From the NCBI GenBank assembly GCA_964549105.1, contig CAZJTZ010000012.1, positions 1 to 64,000 of the forward strand: a stretch of 64,000 nucleotides of DNA, read 5' to 3'. This DNA is from Hydrogenedens sp964549105. Its GTDB lineage: Bacteria; Hydrogenedentota; Hydrogenedentia; Hydrogenedentales; Hydrogenedentaceae. Position 1 is the stretch's first letter. Each line of letters opens with the position of its first letter. A program made the position numbers and the translations under genes. Below, piece after piece: positions 1 to 9,034 of the stretch. The notes under the pieces are model-generated. The model ran no database searches and was not told the DNA's origin. It saw only the letters and a program-made list of their open reading frames with translations.

Positions 1-200
1 GAGGTGTCGCGTAGCGACGGAGGGGTTTTTTCTTTTAACAAAGTGAATTGAATACCCACTATAAGGACCCATTCACAGTAGGAAGTAAAACTGAATATCT
101 GTGTTACACCCCCTATAAGGACTCCCCCTTCTGAAAAGGGGGAGAGTCAAATATTAGTATGACACCCCCAGACTCCCCCTTCCGCAAAGGGGGAGAGTCT
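1..200. repeat. Dispersed GC-rich palindromic repeats
   Basis: This gene-free edge (nothing else is seen to 288) holds GC-rich repeat units in AT-rich DNA. Positions 2-31 contain GTCGC-GTA-GCGAC followed by GGAGGGGTT. Positions 106-148 read CACCCCCTATAAGG and then a hairpin with a 9-bp stem, CTCCCCCTT (122-130) against AAGGGGGAG (136-144). A second hairpin with the same stem lies at 173-181/187-195. A weak copy of the CTATAAGGAC segment is at about 57-68. The same modules recur in inverted orientation at 53800-53880, so this is a dispersed family. No transposase is present; it could be a REP-like or non-autonomous element. Confidence 0.75.
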
Positions 201-288
201 ATTAAAATCCTATTCTTTTAGAAAAAAATAAGTGAAGAGTTATTACCCCTTTTTTATGTCAACTAATTTAACTTTCAGAGGTCTATAT

Positions 289-3075
289 TTATAAATTTAT
301 TATATAACCCTCGAAATTCTCCGGCACCTTGAAATATACTTTTTCTTTTATAATTACTTGAACCTTTTTCATTAAGAATTCCCGCTGTTGCTCTGGAGTA
401 TCACCTTCCTTTATCAACCATTCGGGTGATGATTTTATCAATTCGTCAATTATGTCCGTATGCTCGGACAATGACCTGATGTTCATAACAAATATATCTT
501 TAATAAATTCACCATTTTCTTCGGTTTTTGGAGAAATTTGTATAAACTCTCCAATTGTAGACTTATTTATAAGTAGAATCATATCTCTATTCCAAAATAG
601 TTCAGGTATCCCAAAGACCTCCAGTTTTTTGTCATCTAAAATAAACCATCCTTTTAATTCTTTACAATCTTTATCTTTTTGTTCTTCTTTTATAGAAGGT
701 TTAAGAACAAAACCTTTTGTTTGTTCTGTTAATTCCCACAGTGCCCTAGGCGTAGCCAGTAAAATGTAATTGTCAAAATCTTTATTTGGAATTATAGATA
801 AAAAATCGGATGTTTTTGAATGCTTACATTGTTTTATTATTTCTAATATGATTGTATTGTTTTCCTGTGTGGCAATTTCAATTCCATAATGTTCTCCCCA
901 ATTTGGATAACTAGCATACCAATCATCAAAAAATGCTGCTTTATCGTCAATCCGATTTATATAGGGTATGTAAGTGTGTTCTTTTTCCGTTTCGCTTTCC
1001 TTTTCCCTTTCCTTTTCCCTTTCTGATGTTTCATACAATTTTAGATGTTTAAATATATTCCTAATCATAGCGTTGTTATTAAAACTTTTCATTACATCAT
1101 TTGCAAATTCTTCTACTTTGGATTTACTTATTTTCCCTTCTTTATTTAATGTATCTATTTGTTCATCAGCATCTTGGTAGATTTTATCTACTAACTTTTT
1201 AAGTATCTCTACATCAACATCGTTGATTTCTACTTGTTTGCAAAGATTTTTGAAATTGTCTATGTATTGTGCATCTCCTAAGCATTTGGTCAATATTTCC
1301 ATCTTACCTTTAATTTTATCCAGGTCTTGAATTTGTAGTGGGGGTAATTTATAATTCCTTAAAATAATCTTTTCTATATCTTCTTCCATATTATTCTTAA
1401 TATCATACTTTTTCCTTTTCTGTAGAACTTGTGCTAATAACAGCAAAAAATACCTATCGTAAAACCCTTCTTCTGCCTGAGGTTCGTCAAATGAAAAAAG
1501 TGTTGCGAAACCAAAAATATCCATATTGTTATATGTCATTAAAATTTCATTTATTGTTTGAGAAATACTATCGTATGTAATAGGAGATAACTGTTTAAGA
1601 CACTCATGGATTATTGTTTTAACAAAATCATATCTTGTTCTATATATACAATATGCACCTGATATACAATATGCACCTGTCCAAAATGCAATTACAAGAA
1701 GAGTGTTATATTTATATTTAGATTCAACAAATTCTTTAATATCTCTTTCAATCTTTTTGGCTTCTTCTTTCGTTTTTTCATCAATATTATTCTCTATTAT
1801 TTTTTTTAACTCATCAAAAAGTTTTAGCCATCCATTTAAAGCATCTTGTGTATATATAGTTGGAATTAAATCACATAACTGTTTCGACAAATCTGTGACT
1901 TTCTTTCTTTCTCTTTGATATAGCCGAGAGTATTCCCAGATTTCGATACTTCTATCAGAAACATGTTCTCTTCCAAACAGGGAATCAACCATACCCTCAA
2001 AAAGATTTTCTTGTCCTACAGAAATTACAAATCTAATTAATTCAATTAATTTTGCACTAAATACCCCTAAAAAAGATAAATTAAAAGAATTTCCGAATTT
2101 GCAAAAAACAATGTTTGGATACCACTCAAACGATTTATCTATCAAAGTATTTTGTTTCTGTATGACTTCTATGATGATTTTATTATTGAGGTCCAATATA
2201 ATTTTCACAAATAATTCATAATCTTCCGATTCAGAAAAATCTGACAGTAAGTAGTAAAGATTATATAAAGAGAATTTGCTAATTTCATAGTTTCCAGATT
2301 CTAAAGCGGTTTTTATTGTTCTTTCTATTTGATTGAAAGGTGCTAATAAAGGGGAGAGGTATGTTTTAGGTTTATTTCGTAAAATAAATTCAGTTACAAA
2401 TATATTTTTTTTATTATCCTCGATATAGTTTTCTGTAAAAGCAATTTTCTTTAATAATTTTGGCTTGCTAAGCAAATCTTTAACTATCTCTTCTCTAATC
2501 TTATCTAATATACCTTTTACTTTTTCAAAATTTCTCTTTTCTTTTACTTCAACTACTAAAACATCACCTATACCTTCGAGTGCTTTTATATATCTATTTT
2601 TTATTTGTTCTATAGTTTTTTCATTTTTTTCTTTATTTTCTTTGTCTTCTATATTTATATTAGTAATTTCTTTTGCTTCATTAAAAAGCTTATCAAAAAT
2701 ATAATCTATATTTAAAGAATAATTTTTAAACAATTTAAAGAACTGGTAGATAAGGATAAAAGAACCTACAAGAATCACAAGTAAAATTGCACTTATGATA
2801 AATTTTAGCCAGGATAAAAGAAAATAATAAAAGAGAAACATCAAAACAAACAAAGAAATTATTAAAAAAAGACACAAAAATAAAAAAAAGCGTATATAGT
2901 AATTGAATTTTTCTTCAAAAAATAGGTTAGAAATTACAACAGACTTATACCTTTCTGAAATTCCAGCAATTATGTTATAGGTTACGGGAACCACAATACC
3001 TAAAATTGTAATTGGAAATACAATTGTTCCTGCTCCTATTGTAATTAAATATAAGAAAAAGTCACTTTCAGACAT
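289..3075 (-). CDS. Large AT-rich membrane protein of unknown function
   Basis: A 928-aa protein I do not recognise. The N-terminus is hydrophobic: about residues 8-35 form one membrane segment and about 58-115 two or three more, with a short cytoplasmic-looking loop. The rest is hydrophilic, lysine/glutamate-rich and predicted mostly helical; a charged stretch (SEREKEREKESETEKEHT) lies around residue 690. The last 200 residues are more globular (GIEIATQENN, ILLATPRALWEL). The start ATG has AAGGA seven bases upstream and a good promoter behind it. Base composition is visibly more AT-rich than in the neighbouring genes, and GC-rich repeats lie just past its 3' end, which together hint at acquisition by transfer. 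No catalytic motif was seen; a defence or sensory role is possible but unsupported. Confidence 0.75.
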   Translation of the reverse strand: MSESDFFLYLITIGAGTIVFPITILGIVVPVTYNIIAGISERYKSVVISNLFFEEKFNYYIRFFLFLCLFLIISLFVLMFLFYYFLLSWLKFIISAILLVILVGSFILIYQFFKLFKNYSLNIDYIFDKLFNEAKEITNINIEDKENKEKNEKTIEQIKNRYIKALEGIGDVLVVEVKEKRNFEKVKGILDKIREEIVKDLLSKPKLLKKIAFTENYIEDNKKNIFVTEFILRNKPKTYLSPLLAPFNQIERTIKTALESGNYEISKFSLYNLYYLLSDFSESEDYELFVKIILDLNNKIIIEVIQKQNTLIDKSFEWYPNIVFCKFGNSFNLSFLGVFSAKLIELIRFVISVGQENLFEGMVDSLFGREHVSDRSIEIWEYSRLYQRERKKVTDLSKQLCDLIPTIYTQDALNGWLKLFDELKKIIENNIDEKTKEEAKKIERDIKEFVESKYKYNTLLVIAFWTGAYCISGAYCIYRTRYDFVKTIIHECLKQLSPITYDSISQTINEILMTYNNMDIFGFATLFSFDEPQAEEGFYDRYFLLLLAQVLQKRKKYDIKNNMEEDIEKIILRNYKLPPLQIQDLDKIKGKMEILTKCLGDAQYIDNFKNLCKQVEINDVDVEILKKLVDKIYQDADEQIDTLNKEGKISKSKVEEFANDVMKSFNNNAMIRNIFKHLKLYETSEREKEREKESETEKEHTYIPYINRIDDKAAFFDDWYASYPNWGEHYGIEIATQENNTIILEIIKQCKHSKTSDFLSIIPNKDFDNYILLATPRALWELTEQTKGFVLKPSIKEEQKDKDCKELKGWFILDDKKLEVFGIPELFWNRDMILLINKSTIGEFIQISPKTEENGEFIKDIFVMNIRSLSEHTDIIDELIKSSPEWLIKEGDTPEQQREFLMKKVQVIIKEKVYFKVPENFEGYIINL
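1644..1679. repeat. Perfect 18-bp tandem duplication in coding sequence
   Basis: Two exact copies of ATATACAATATGCACCTG abut at 1644-1661 and 1662-1679. The duplication is in frame within the 928-aa gene and produces the repeated peptide GAYCISGAYCI. It looks like a recent slippage event and does not break the frame. Confidence 0.9.
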
Positions 3076-3109
3076 CTGAATTCCTTAAATTTAAAATTAA
3101 TTATCATTA

Positions 3110-3138
3110 ATTCTAATAGTTAAGTCTCGATATTTCAA
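3110..3138 (-). promoter_or_regulatory. Sigma-70-type promoter for the 928-aa gene
   Basis: Read on the minus strand, TTGAAA (3138-3133) and TAGAAT (3115-3110) are separated by 17 bases. Each hexamer matches the consensus at five of six positions. Predicted transcription would start near 3103, leaving a leader of about 28 nt that contains the AAGGA ribosome-binding site before the ATG at 3075. Confidence 0.5.
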
Positions 3139-3269
3139 ATTTTAACTATAATTATATCTGTGGATAAAGCATTATTCTCTGTTTGTGATTATTTGGATGG
3201 ATAGGGGTTAGATGTGCGGAGATAGATGGGAAAAGTTAGGTGGGTTAAAAGTATGGGTAGTTGGTTGTT

Positions 3270-3842
3270 TTATTTCTGGACGATTTTTCCGTCGGGTGTC
3301 TGGTATTTGTGTCCCGGTTGTAGGCAGTCTAATCGGGCACGGTAGAAGGTGTCCTGAATAGCGGATAGGGATTTAGAGGAGTAGTTATTGGCTTTGATAA
3401 TGCCTTCATATAAAGCCCAGCGGTCGTTATTCTCGCCCATTATTACGAGTGCATTTTTATCACGCTGTGGGCGTGTAGTTTTATTTTTGTAATCTCTATT
3501 TCTAATGATAGATACGAGTCCGTTATTTTGTTCGTAGACGAAGCCTTTGTCTAACAGGTCTTTGATTAATTCATAGCGGATGGCTCTTGTGCGGACGGCT
3601 TGTTTGATTTGCGGAGTGTCCAGATTAATCCCATTTATATTGGATAAATCGGGTTCTCGTTCGCCTGCTGCTATTTGTTGTTCAATGTATTGAGCGGCTT
3701 TTATAAGTTCATCCTGCGGCACCTGGGTGTAATCGGGTGCTACATGGACAATAGAATGGAATAAAGTTCCACATGAACTTAACATTCCAAAGAGAACTAT
3801 GCTGGTTAGAATTAAGGTCAAAGTTGCTTTGTTGCGGTTCAT
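3270..3842 (-). CDS. DUF1318 (YdbL-like) lipoprotein
   Basis: A 190-aa predicted lipoprotein. The signal peptide ends in the lipobox LSSC, so Cys about 24 would be lipidated. The body resembles DUF1318/YdbL: a helical AAQYIEQQIAAGE segment, a GFVYEQNNGLV stretch like the family's 'GxxGExxdGxL', then ENNDRWALYEGI and a C-terminal helix with a G-rich end. I chose the ATG at 3842, with GAGGA 8 nt upstream, over the in-frame GTG at 3857. The longer frame would overlap the diguanylate cyclase stop (GTGA), so the two genes are at least tightly coupled. It is the last gene of the leftward operon. Family assignment is from pattern only; function is unknown, and the family often sits in envelope gene sets. 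Confidence 0.7.
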   Translation of the reverse strand: MNRNKATLTLILTSIVLFGMLSSCGTLFHSIVHVAPDYTQVPQDELIKAAQYIEQQIAAGEREPDLSNINGINLDTPQIKQAVRTRAIRYELIKDLLDKGFVYEQNNGLVSIIRNRDYKNKTTRPQRDKNALVIMGENNDRWALYEGIIKANNYSSKSLSAIQDTFYRARLDCLQPGHKYQTPDGKIVQK

Positions 3843-3853
3843 TTTGCTTTTCC

Positions 3854-5497
3854 TCACTTTTCACATAGAGTAATAGGTTTAGGTGCTATGACGAGATTCT
3901 TTCCTTCACTTTTTGCCTTGTATAGGCATTGGTCTGCAATACGAAGTAAATCTTCAACGGATAATATTTCATTTTGTATGACCTCAGCCACACCACCGCT
4001 GATGGTCACTTTGATGGATTTTCCCATATATGTAAACGGTTTTTCTTCAATGACTTTTCGTATTCGTTCTGCTTGGGCGTAGGCGCCTTCTAATGTTGTT
4101 TGAGGCATAATGATAATAAACTCTTCACCACCGTATCTTGCCACGATGTCTGTTCGGCGGACAGTCTGCAACATACGAGTTGCAATCTCTTTTAATACGG
4201 CGTCTCCAAACAAATGTCCATAGAGGTCGTTACATTTTTTGAAGTCATCAATATCGAACAGGGCACAGGACAAAGGAAGGTTATATCTTAAACTACGCAG
4301 GAGTTCTTCTTCCAATCGTTCTCTAAAATAGCGGTGGTTATAAAGACCTGTAAGACCATCTGTGATAGCCAGCCGCTCTAATGTTTTATTTGCCTGCTGG
4401 ACAGATTCGAGCAATTGTGCCCGTTCTAATGCATTTGCAGCGGCACTGGTTGCTATTTCAAAGAAATTGATTTCTTTAAGGGTAAAGCCGGATTCACGAC
4501 GAACAGCCCGAAGCAATAAAGAACCGACCTCAGGGTCATAAAGGAGGATAGGTATAACCAGAATGGAATGGATACCTTTCTGGATAAGCGAGTCTAAACA
4601 GGACTGCATAAGGGGGTCCTGTCTCACATTATTGATAATTACCTTGTCGCTGAGTGAGAGAGCCTTTTGTATTTCTGGATACTTGCTCAGGGGAACCGTT
4701 ATATCATAGAGGTTTGCGTCGTCATGGGAAGCCAGGACATGAACCATGTCTTCATGTCCCCAGATACGGACGACAGAGCAGCGATCTGAATGAACAATTC
4801 GTGAAATTTGCTCTACAAAAACATATAGCACATCATGAGCACGCTTTTTGGAAGAGACTGCTTTCAGGATTTCCAATACGGTTGCTAACTCGTTCTTGTC
4901 CATCTCTATTGTAGATTCGTGTCCAGAAAGCAATTCCGCCTGGATGGACATGATGCAAGTTGTAATCTCAATCGTTTTTTCTAAATCTTCTTTGTAGGAA
5001 GCAAATTGCGTTTCCAATGAAGGAACAAAGATGTGTAAAAGATGCTGAATATAAGAACGGAGATATGACCAGCCTCCGTCGAAATTTTTTTCACCATTTG
5101 TTGTTACACTTTTTGTAATAGTTCCAAGTAAGGAAATGGCAGTTATAGAAGAGAGCACAATAAATATACGGTCTGACATCTGGAAGAAAGGAGGTGGATT
5201 GTGTGTCTCTATGGGAATATCCCAGTGCGAAGGAGGCATTCCTAATATGACCATTTTGTTGATATTCGGTAAAAGTTTATCTATTTCACAAAGTTGCTGA
5301 ACGGTTTCTGAATCGCTGATAACGATGAGGTCTTCCCCGCCAAAACGATTAATTTGTTTTAGTGCCTCATCGCAGAGGTTATAATAAAGAGTCACATTAT
5401 TAATAGGAATAAGTGTAGGATTGGGAGGTAATGATTGGGACTCAAAGGAATAGATTCGTTCTTTTAAGGGAGTTACATTTTTTACCTCATTGGACAT
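3854..5497 (-). CDS. GAF-GGDEF diguanylate cyclase
   Basis: A 547-aa soluble regulator predicted to make cyclic di-GMP from two GTP. Residues 1-165 form an N-terminal sensory region resembling a DICT-type domain (weak call). A GAF domain follows at about 205-370. The GGDEF domain covers about 375-540, with LAITDGLTGLYNHRYF at its start, the active-site motif GGEEF near residue 455, and RRTD five residues before it, which fits an inhibitory I-site. No EAL or HD-GYP domain is present. The ATG has AGGAAAG 8 nt upstream. It lies 19 nt after the L,D-transpeptidase and runs directly into the lipoprotein gene, so c-di-GMP output is probably co-expressed with cell-wall enzymes. Confidence 0.92.
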   Translation of the reverse strand: MSNEVKNVTPLKERIYSFESQSLPPNPTLIPINNVTLYYNLCDEALKQINRFGGEDLIVISDSETVQQLCEIDKLLPNINKMVILGMPPSHWDIPIETHNPPPFFQMSDRIFIVLSSITAISLLGTITKSVTTNGEKNFDGGWSYLRSYIQHLLHIFVPSLETQFASYKEDLEKTIEITTCIMSIQAELLSGHESTIEMDKNELATVLEILKAVSSKKRAHDVLYVFVEQISRIVHSDRCSVVRIWGHEDMVHVLASHDDANLYDITVPLSKYPEIQKALSLSDKVIINNVRQDPLMQSCLDSLIQKGIHSILVIPILLYDPEVGSLLLRAVRRESGFTLKEINFFEIATSAAANALERAQLLESVQQANKTLERLAITDGLTGLYNHRYFRERLEEELLRSLRYNLPLSCALFDIDDFKKCNDLYGHLFGDAVLKEIATRMLQTVRRTDIVARYGGEEFIIIMPQTTLEGAYAQAERIRKVIEEKPFTYMGKSIKVTISGGVAEVIQNEILSVEDLLRIADQCLYKAKSEGKNLVIAPKPITLCEK

Positions 5498-5516
5498 AAT
5501 TATCTTTCCTGATGTC

Positions 5517-6851
5517 TTAATTTGATGCTTTGTTCTCTGTTGGTTGAGTTGATGCTATTGGGTCATTGGAACCTTCGCTAATCTGCTCCAGGGGGAAAAT
5601 ATCTTCAAACTTTATCTCTTCTTTGATAATAACAGGTGTAGAACGAACGATTAAATCATAAATTTCTTCGACCTCCTCCGGGTAGAATCGCACACAGCCA
5701 TTTGAAGAATAGGTACCAATAGTTTCCGGGGCAATTGTTCCATGTAGCCCTAAATCTGTCGGCAATCCTGGTTCAGAGGGGACTAATGGTAACCATCGAG
5801 TCCCTAACTCATTTCGAGGGTCGCCGGGCGGAATGGGACCTTCACCGGGTTTGAACCATGTTGGATTTTTTTGTTTACTACCAACTTTATAGGAGCCTAA
5901 TGTGGTTTCATGCCCGGGCTCACCTAAACCGACTTTATACCGTTTGAAAATGCCCTGTTCATCCACTAAAAAGGCTCTGCACTTTGACCGTTCTACAAGA
6001 AGTCTAAAATCTTTCGGTGTGTATTTCAAAGTCTGATTAGGTCGTAATTTTGCGTCTTCGGAAATTTGGTTTGCACGGCAGAGCATCCCTATGGGTGTAT
6101 TTAGTTTCGTCCCGATAATAGTTAATGTATCTCCCGATTGGACCGTGTAGACTTTACTTTCTGGTGTAGGAATATTTGAGAAAATCAGTTCTACATTTAA
6201 TTTGCCTAACATGTCCAACGCCTCATTCCAGATTTCCGAATTCCACGGAGCATCTATAACGGCACTCTGGGCAAGGTCGCGTGCTTTAATTTTATTATTA
6301 TCTTGCTCCTCCAATCGTGCCAGTCCTAAATATCCATAAACACGACTCTCTTTAGAGGAACGGTCAACAATCTCTTGATAAGTGGAACGAGCCACATCTT
6401 TTTTGCCCAATGTTTCAGCAAGTTGTGCATAGCGATATAGCAAATAAGGATATTGAATACTACCGCTACACTTGTTCTTTGCCTCTTCTGCAACAGAAAA
6501 AGCATCGTTGGGCTTTTCCACTTTTAACTCTAAATCTATCCACAACAAATACGCCTTTGCTAAATTTTCAATCTGTGTCTCTTTACCTACATAAGTTTTT
6601 AATTTGGAACGGAGTTCATCCAATTGGGCTGCATCCAACATTTTTTGAAATTGTTCCAATGGATTCTCTTTTGTCTCAGAAGAGGATGAGGGTAGAAATT
6701 TCTCTATTTTTTCTTTAGAAATGAGATTGGGTGAACCATAAATAATACGATAAACGATGTAAACTACAATAAGAAGTAGCACTATACCTATAAAAATTCG
6801 TAAAAGTGTATTATCTCCCTGTTTCTTTGATGAAAAATATTGTTTGTGCAT
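5517..6851 (-). CDS. LysM-containing L,D-transpeptidase (YkuD family)
   Basis: A 444-aa protein predicted to make or anchor 3-3 peptidoglycan crosslinks in the periplasm. It has one N-terminal membrane anchor (about residues 15-40), a TPR-like helical region (about 60-215), a LysM peptidoglycan-binding motif beginning YTVQSGDTLTIIG near residue 232, and a C-terminal YkuD domain. The catalytic part shows LHGT and then SSNGCVR, with the nucleophilic Cys near residue 385 and the conserved His and Arg in place. The start lies 7 nt after the kinase stop with little Shine-Dalgarno signal, so translation is probably coupled. The TPR region could bring in a partner protein or allow control by the neighbouring kinase. 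Confidence 0.92.
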   Translation of the reverse strand: MHKQYFSSKKQGDNTLLRIFIGIVLLLIVVYIVYRIIYGSPNLISKEKIEKFLPSSSSETKENPLEQFQKMLDAAQLDELRSKLKTYVGKETQIENLAKAYLLWIDLELKVEKPNDAFSVAEEAKNKCSGSIQYPYLLYRYAQLAETLGKKDVARSTYQEIVDRSSKESRVYGYLGLARLEEQDNNKIKARDLAQSAVIDAPWNSEIWNEALDMLGKLNVELIFSNIPTPESKVYTVQSGDTLTIIGTKLNTPIGMLCRANQISEDAKLRPNQTLKYTPKDFRLLVERSKCRAFLVDEQGIFKRYKVGLGEPGHETTLGSYKVGSKQKNPTWFKPGEGPIPPGDPRNELGTRWLPLVPSEPGLPTDLGLHGTIAPETIGTYSSNGCVRFYPEEVEEIYDLIVRSTPVIIKEEIKFEDIFPLEQISEGSNDPIASTQPTENKASN

Positions 6852-6858
6852 AGTTATA

Positions 6859-7794
6859 CTAAATTCTCGATTCGGTTTCTCGGGTTAAATCTAATAGTAA
6901 TTCTGTCATAGACTGATACCGGTGTTCTATTTTCCGCCGAAGTGACTTTAGAATAATCCTGTCTAAGGCAGGTGGAATTTGCGGATTATGGGTTGATGGC
7001 GATACAAATTTATAACTGGGGTCAATTAATTGTCTAGTTATTATTTTCGGGTCAGTTGCTTCACAAGGATGCTTTCCTGAAAAAAGTTCATACATAGTGA
7101 TTCCAAAGGAAAAGATATCGGAACGTGCGTCTAAACTTTTCTTTAATATCTGTTCCGGAGACATGTAGAGTCTCGTTCCACCTGTTTCTTTTGTAAACCA
7201 ATTGAGAAAGGTGGCACTGGTTTTAGACAAACCGAAGTCCACAATTTTTACTTGTTTTCCATCTTTGGAAAATAAGAAATTTGCTGGTTTTACATCACGA
7301 TGGACAATTCCGTGCTGATGCAAGTAATCGAGCCCCTGACAAAGTTTGATACAAATATCAATCATCTGTCGGATACTTAAATCTCGGTCTGTGATATGTT
7401 TTTTAAGGTTATACCCATCAACAAATTCCATTACAATACATCGGCGTGTTCTACCTAATCGGTCCACGGCTTCATAAATATTTTTGTCCATCTTAACAAT
7501 GTTGGGATGGTTTAAAGAAGCGGCTATCATTACTTCCCTGCCCAGGAAGTCCTGCTTGCGTCTCTTGGGGTCTTCGTCGAATCGAGGGTCAAGGACTTTT
7601 ACCGCTACAGTCTGGTCTTTGACACGGTCCAGAGCTTTGTATACCGTGCCCATACCACCACTTCCTATCGGTGCAACAATCTCATAGGGACCCACTTGCC
7701 TGATTTCGAGTTCGGTTTTATTGGGGTCATCAAAATCCGAAGCGATTGCTGTTTGTGATGTATCTTTTTTCTTTTTCTTAAATATCCAGAACAT
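6859..7794 (-). CDS. Cytosolic Ser/Thr protein kinase (Hanks type)
   Basis: A 311-aa kinase consisting almost entirely of the catalytic domain. Visible motifs are GSGGMGTVYKA (glycine loop, about residue 43), VAVKVLD (ATP-binding Lys), HRDVKPANF (catalytic loop, about 164), DFGLSK (about 186) and the GTRLYMSPEQ activation/P+1 region. No transmembrane segment, PASTA or sensor domain follows, so it is probably soluble and depends on a partner for input. The first 30 residues are basic and polar (KKKKKDTSQT). It is 7 nt from the L,D-transpeptidase and about 70 nt from the MoxR gene. The envelope context suggests control of wall synthesis, which is inference. Confidence 0.93.
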   Translation of the reverse strand: MFWIFKKKKKDTSQTAIASDFDDPNKTELEIRQVGPYEIVAPIGSGGMGTVYKALDRVKDQTVAVKVLDPRFDEDPKRRKQDFLGREVMIAASLNHPNIVKMDKNIYEAVDRLGRTRRCIVMEFVDGYNLKKHITDRDLSIRQMIDICIKLCQGLDYLHQHGIVHRDVKPANFLFSKDGKQVKIVDFGLSKTSATFLNWFTKETGGTRLYMSPEQILKKSLDARSDIFSFGITMYELFSGKHPCEATDPKIITRQLIDPSYKFVSPSTHNPQIPPALDRIILKSLRRKIEHRYQSMTELLLDLTRETESRI

Positions 7795-7864
7795 TACCTC
7801 TATTCAAACCATTATTTATTATTAATTTTAACATAAATTATATCAGGAAAGTAAAAAATATTTG

Positions 7865-8830
7865 TCATCCTGTTTTCCATTGCCCCATACCCGCAGCAGG
7901 CACAGGCACTTCATTAATAATTTCTTTCAATACAGAAGAAACCGTCACCTTTCTTAAACGGCTTTCCGGGTTTAAAATAAGACGATGCTCTAATACCGGT
8001 GATATAAGAACTTTAACATCATCGGGAATGACATATCCTCTTCCCAGAACGGCTGCATATCCCTGAGAGCACCGAAATAGCATAAGCGAAGCACGCGGAC
8101 TTGCACCTAATAACAAATGGGCATGGTCGCGGGTTCGAGCAATTATTCTTAACATGTATTCACGAACTTTAGGATGGACAAAGATTTCACGAACTTTTGT
8201 TTGCATCTGCACTATTGTTTGTGGATTGGCTACAGGTTGCAAACTCTCAATAGGATGAGACATCCGTAGCCGTTCTAACATATCCAATTCTGCCATCATA
8301 CCCGGATAGCCCATAGATAACTTTATCATAAAACGGTCTAATTGTGCCTCGGGCAAAGGGAAAGTCCCTTCATGCTCCACAGGATTCTGTGTTGCAAATA
8401 CAATAAAAGGCTGATTCAATATATAAGTTTTACCATCTACCGAAACCTGTCCCTCTGCCATTGCCTCTAACAATGCAGATTGGGTCCGTGGAGTTGCACG
8501 ATTGATTTCATCGGCAACTATTACTTGATTAAAGACAGGTCCATATCGAAATTCAAAATTTTGTGTCTTCTGGTTGTAAATAGAAACACCTGTCACATCT
8601 GTTGGCAATAAATCTGGCGTGCATTGGATTCGGGTGTAGGAACAACCACTGGAAATGGCTAATGCCCTCGCTAACATGGTCTTTGCCACGCCGGGAACAT
8701 CTTCCAATAGAACATGCCCACCGGATAGAAATGCAGATAAGGCAGCCCGAACAACATGACTTTTATCAAGAATCACCTTCTCTATATTCTGAATCAGGTC
8801 TTTGACAATATCTCTAAATTGACCCGCCAT
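7865..8830 (-). CDS. MoxR-family AAA+ ATPase
   Basis: A 321-aa ATPase. Walker A is LEDVPGVAKT (about residue 43), Walker B VIVADEINRA, sensor 1 FATQNP, followed by the arginine-rich DRF segment, all typical of MoxR. The C-terminal lid domain contains GASPRASLML. I placed the start at the ATG at 8830 (MAGQFRD), with AGGGA upstream, rather than the in-frame TTG at 8848. MoxR proteins act as chaperone-like ATPases and usually pair with DUF58 and VWA proteins. None of those adjoins it here, but two large VWA lipoproteins lie far to the right in the window. It is probably the first gene of the operon that continues into the kinase. Confidence 0.93.
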   Translation of the reverse strand: MAGQFRDIVKDLIQNIEKVILDKSHVVRAALSAFLSGGHVLLEDVPGVAKTMLARALAISSGCSYTRIQCTPDLLPTDVTGVSIYNQKTQNFEFRYGPVFNQVIVADEINRATPRTQSALLEAMAEGQVSVDGKTYILNQPFIVFATQNPVEHEGTFPLPEAQLDRFMIKLSMGYPGMMAELDMLERLRMSHPIESLQPVANPQTIVQMQTKVREIFVHPKVREYMLRIIARTRDHAHLLLGASPRASLMLFRCSQGYAAVLGRGYVIPDDVKVLISPVLEHRLILNPESRLRKVTVSSVLKEIINEVPVPAAGMGQWKTG

Positions 8831-8983
8831 AAAAAAAATCCCTAACAATAATTTTTTTTGAATCTATTTTAGATAGCGTTATATTATATATAATATAGGA
8901 TATGGAAAGAGTAATTTAAGATTATATGAATATTTATAATAAACCGATAAGTGTCAGGGAGCGGTAGGTTGTATGAATTGCAT

Positions 8984-9001
8984 AGGTCTTATATGTCATA
9001 T
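8984..9001. repeat. Two 9-bp units of the intergenic nonamer family
   Basis: AGGTCTTAT (8984-8992) and ATGTCATAT (8993-9001) abut in the gap between the GlpD fusion and moxR. They match the degenerate unit ANGNCNTAT seen at six other intergenic sites in this window. Confidence 0.55.
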
Positions 9002-9034
9002 CTTCAATTTGCTTACGGGGTAGGGAACTAGACT

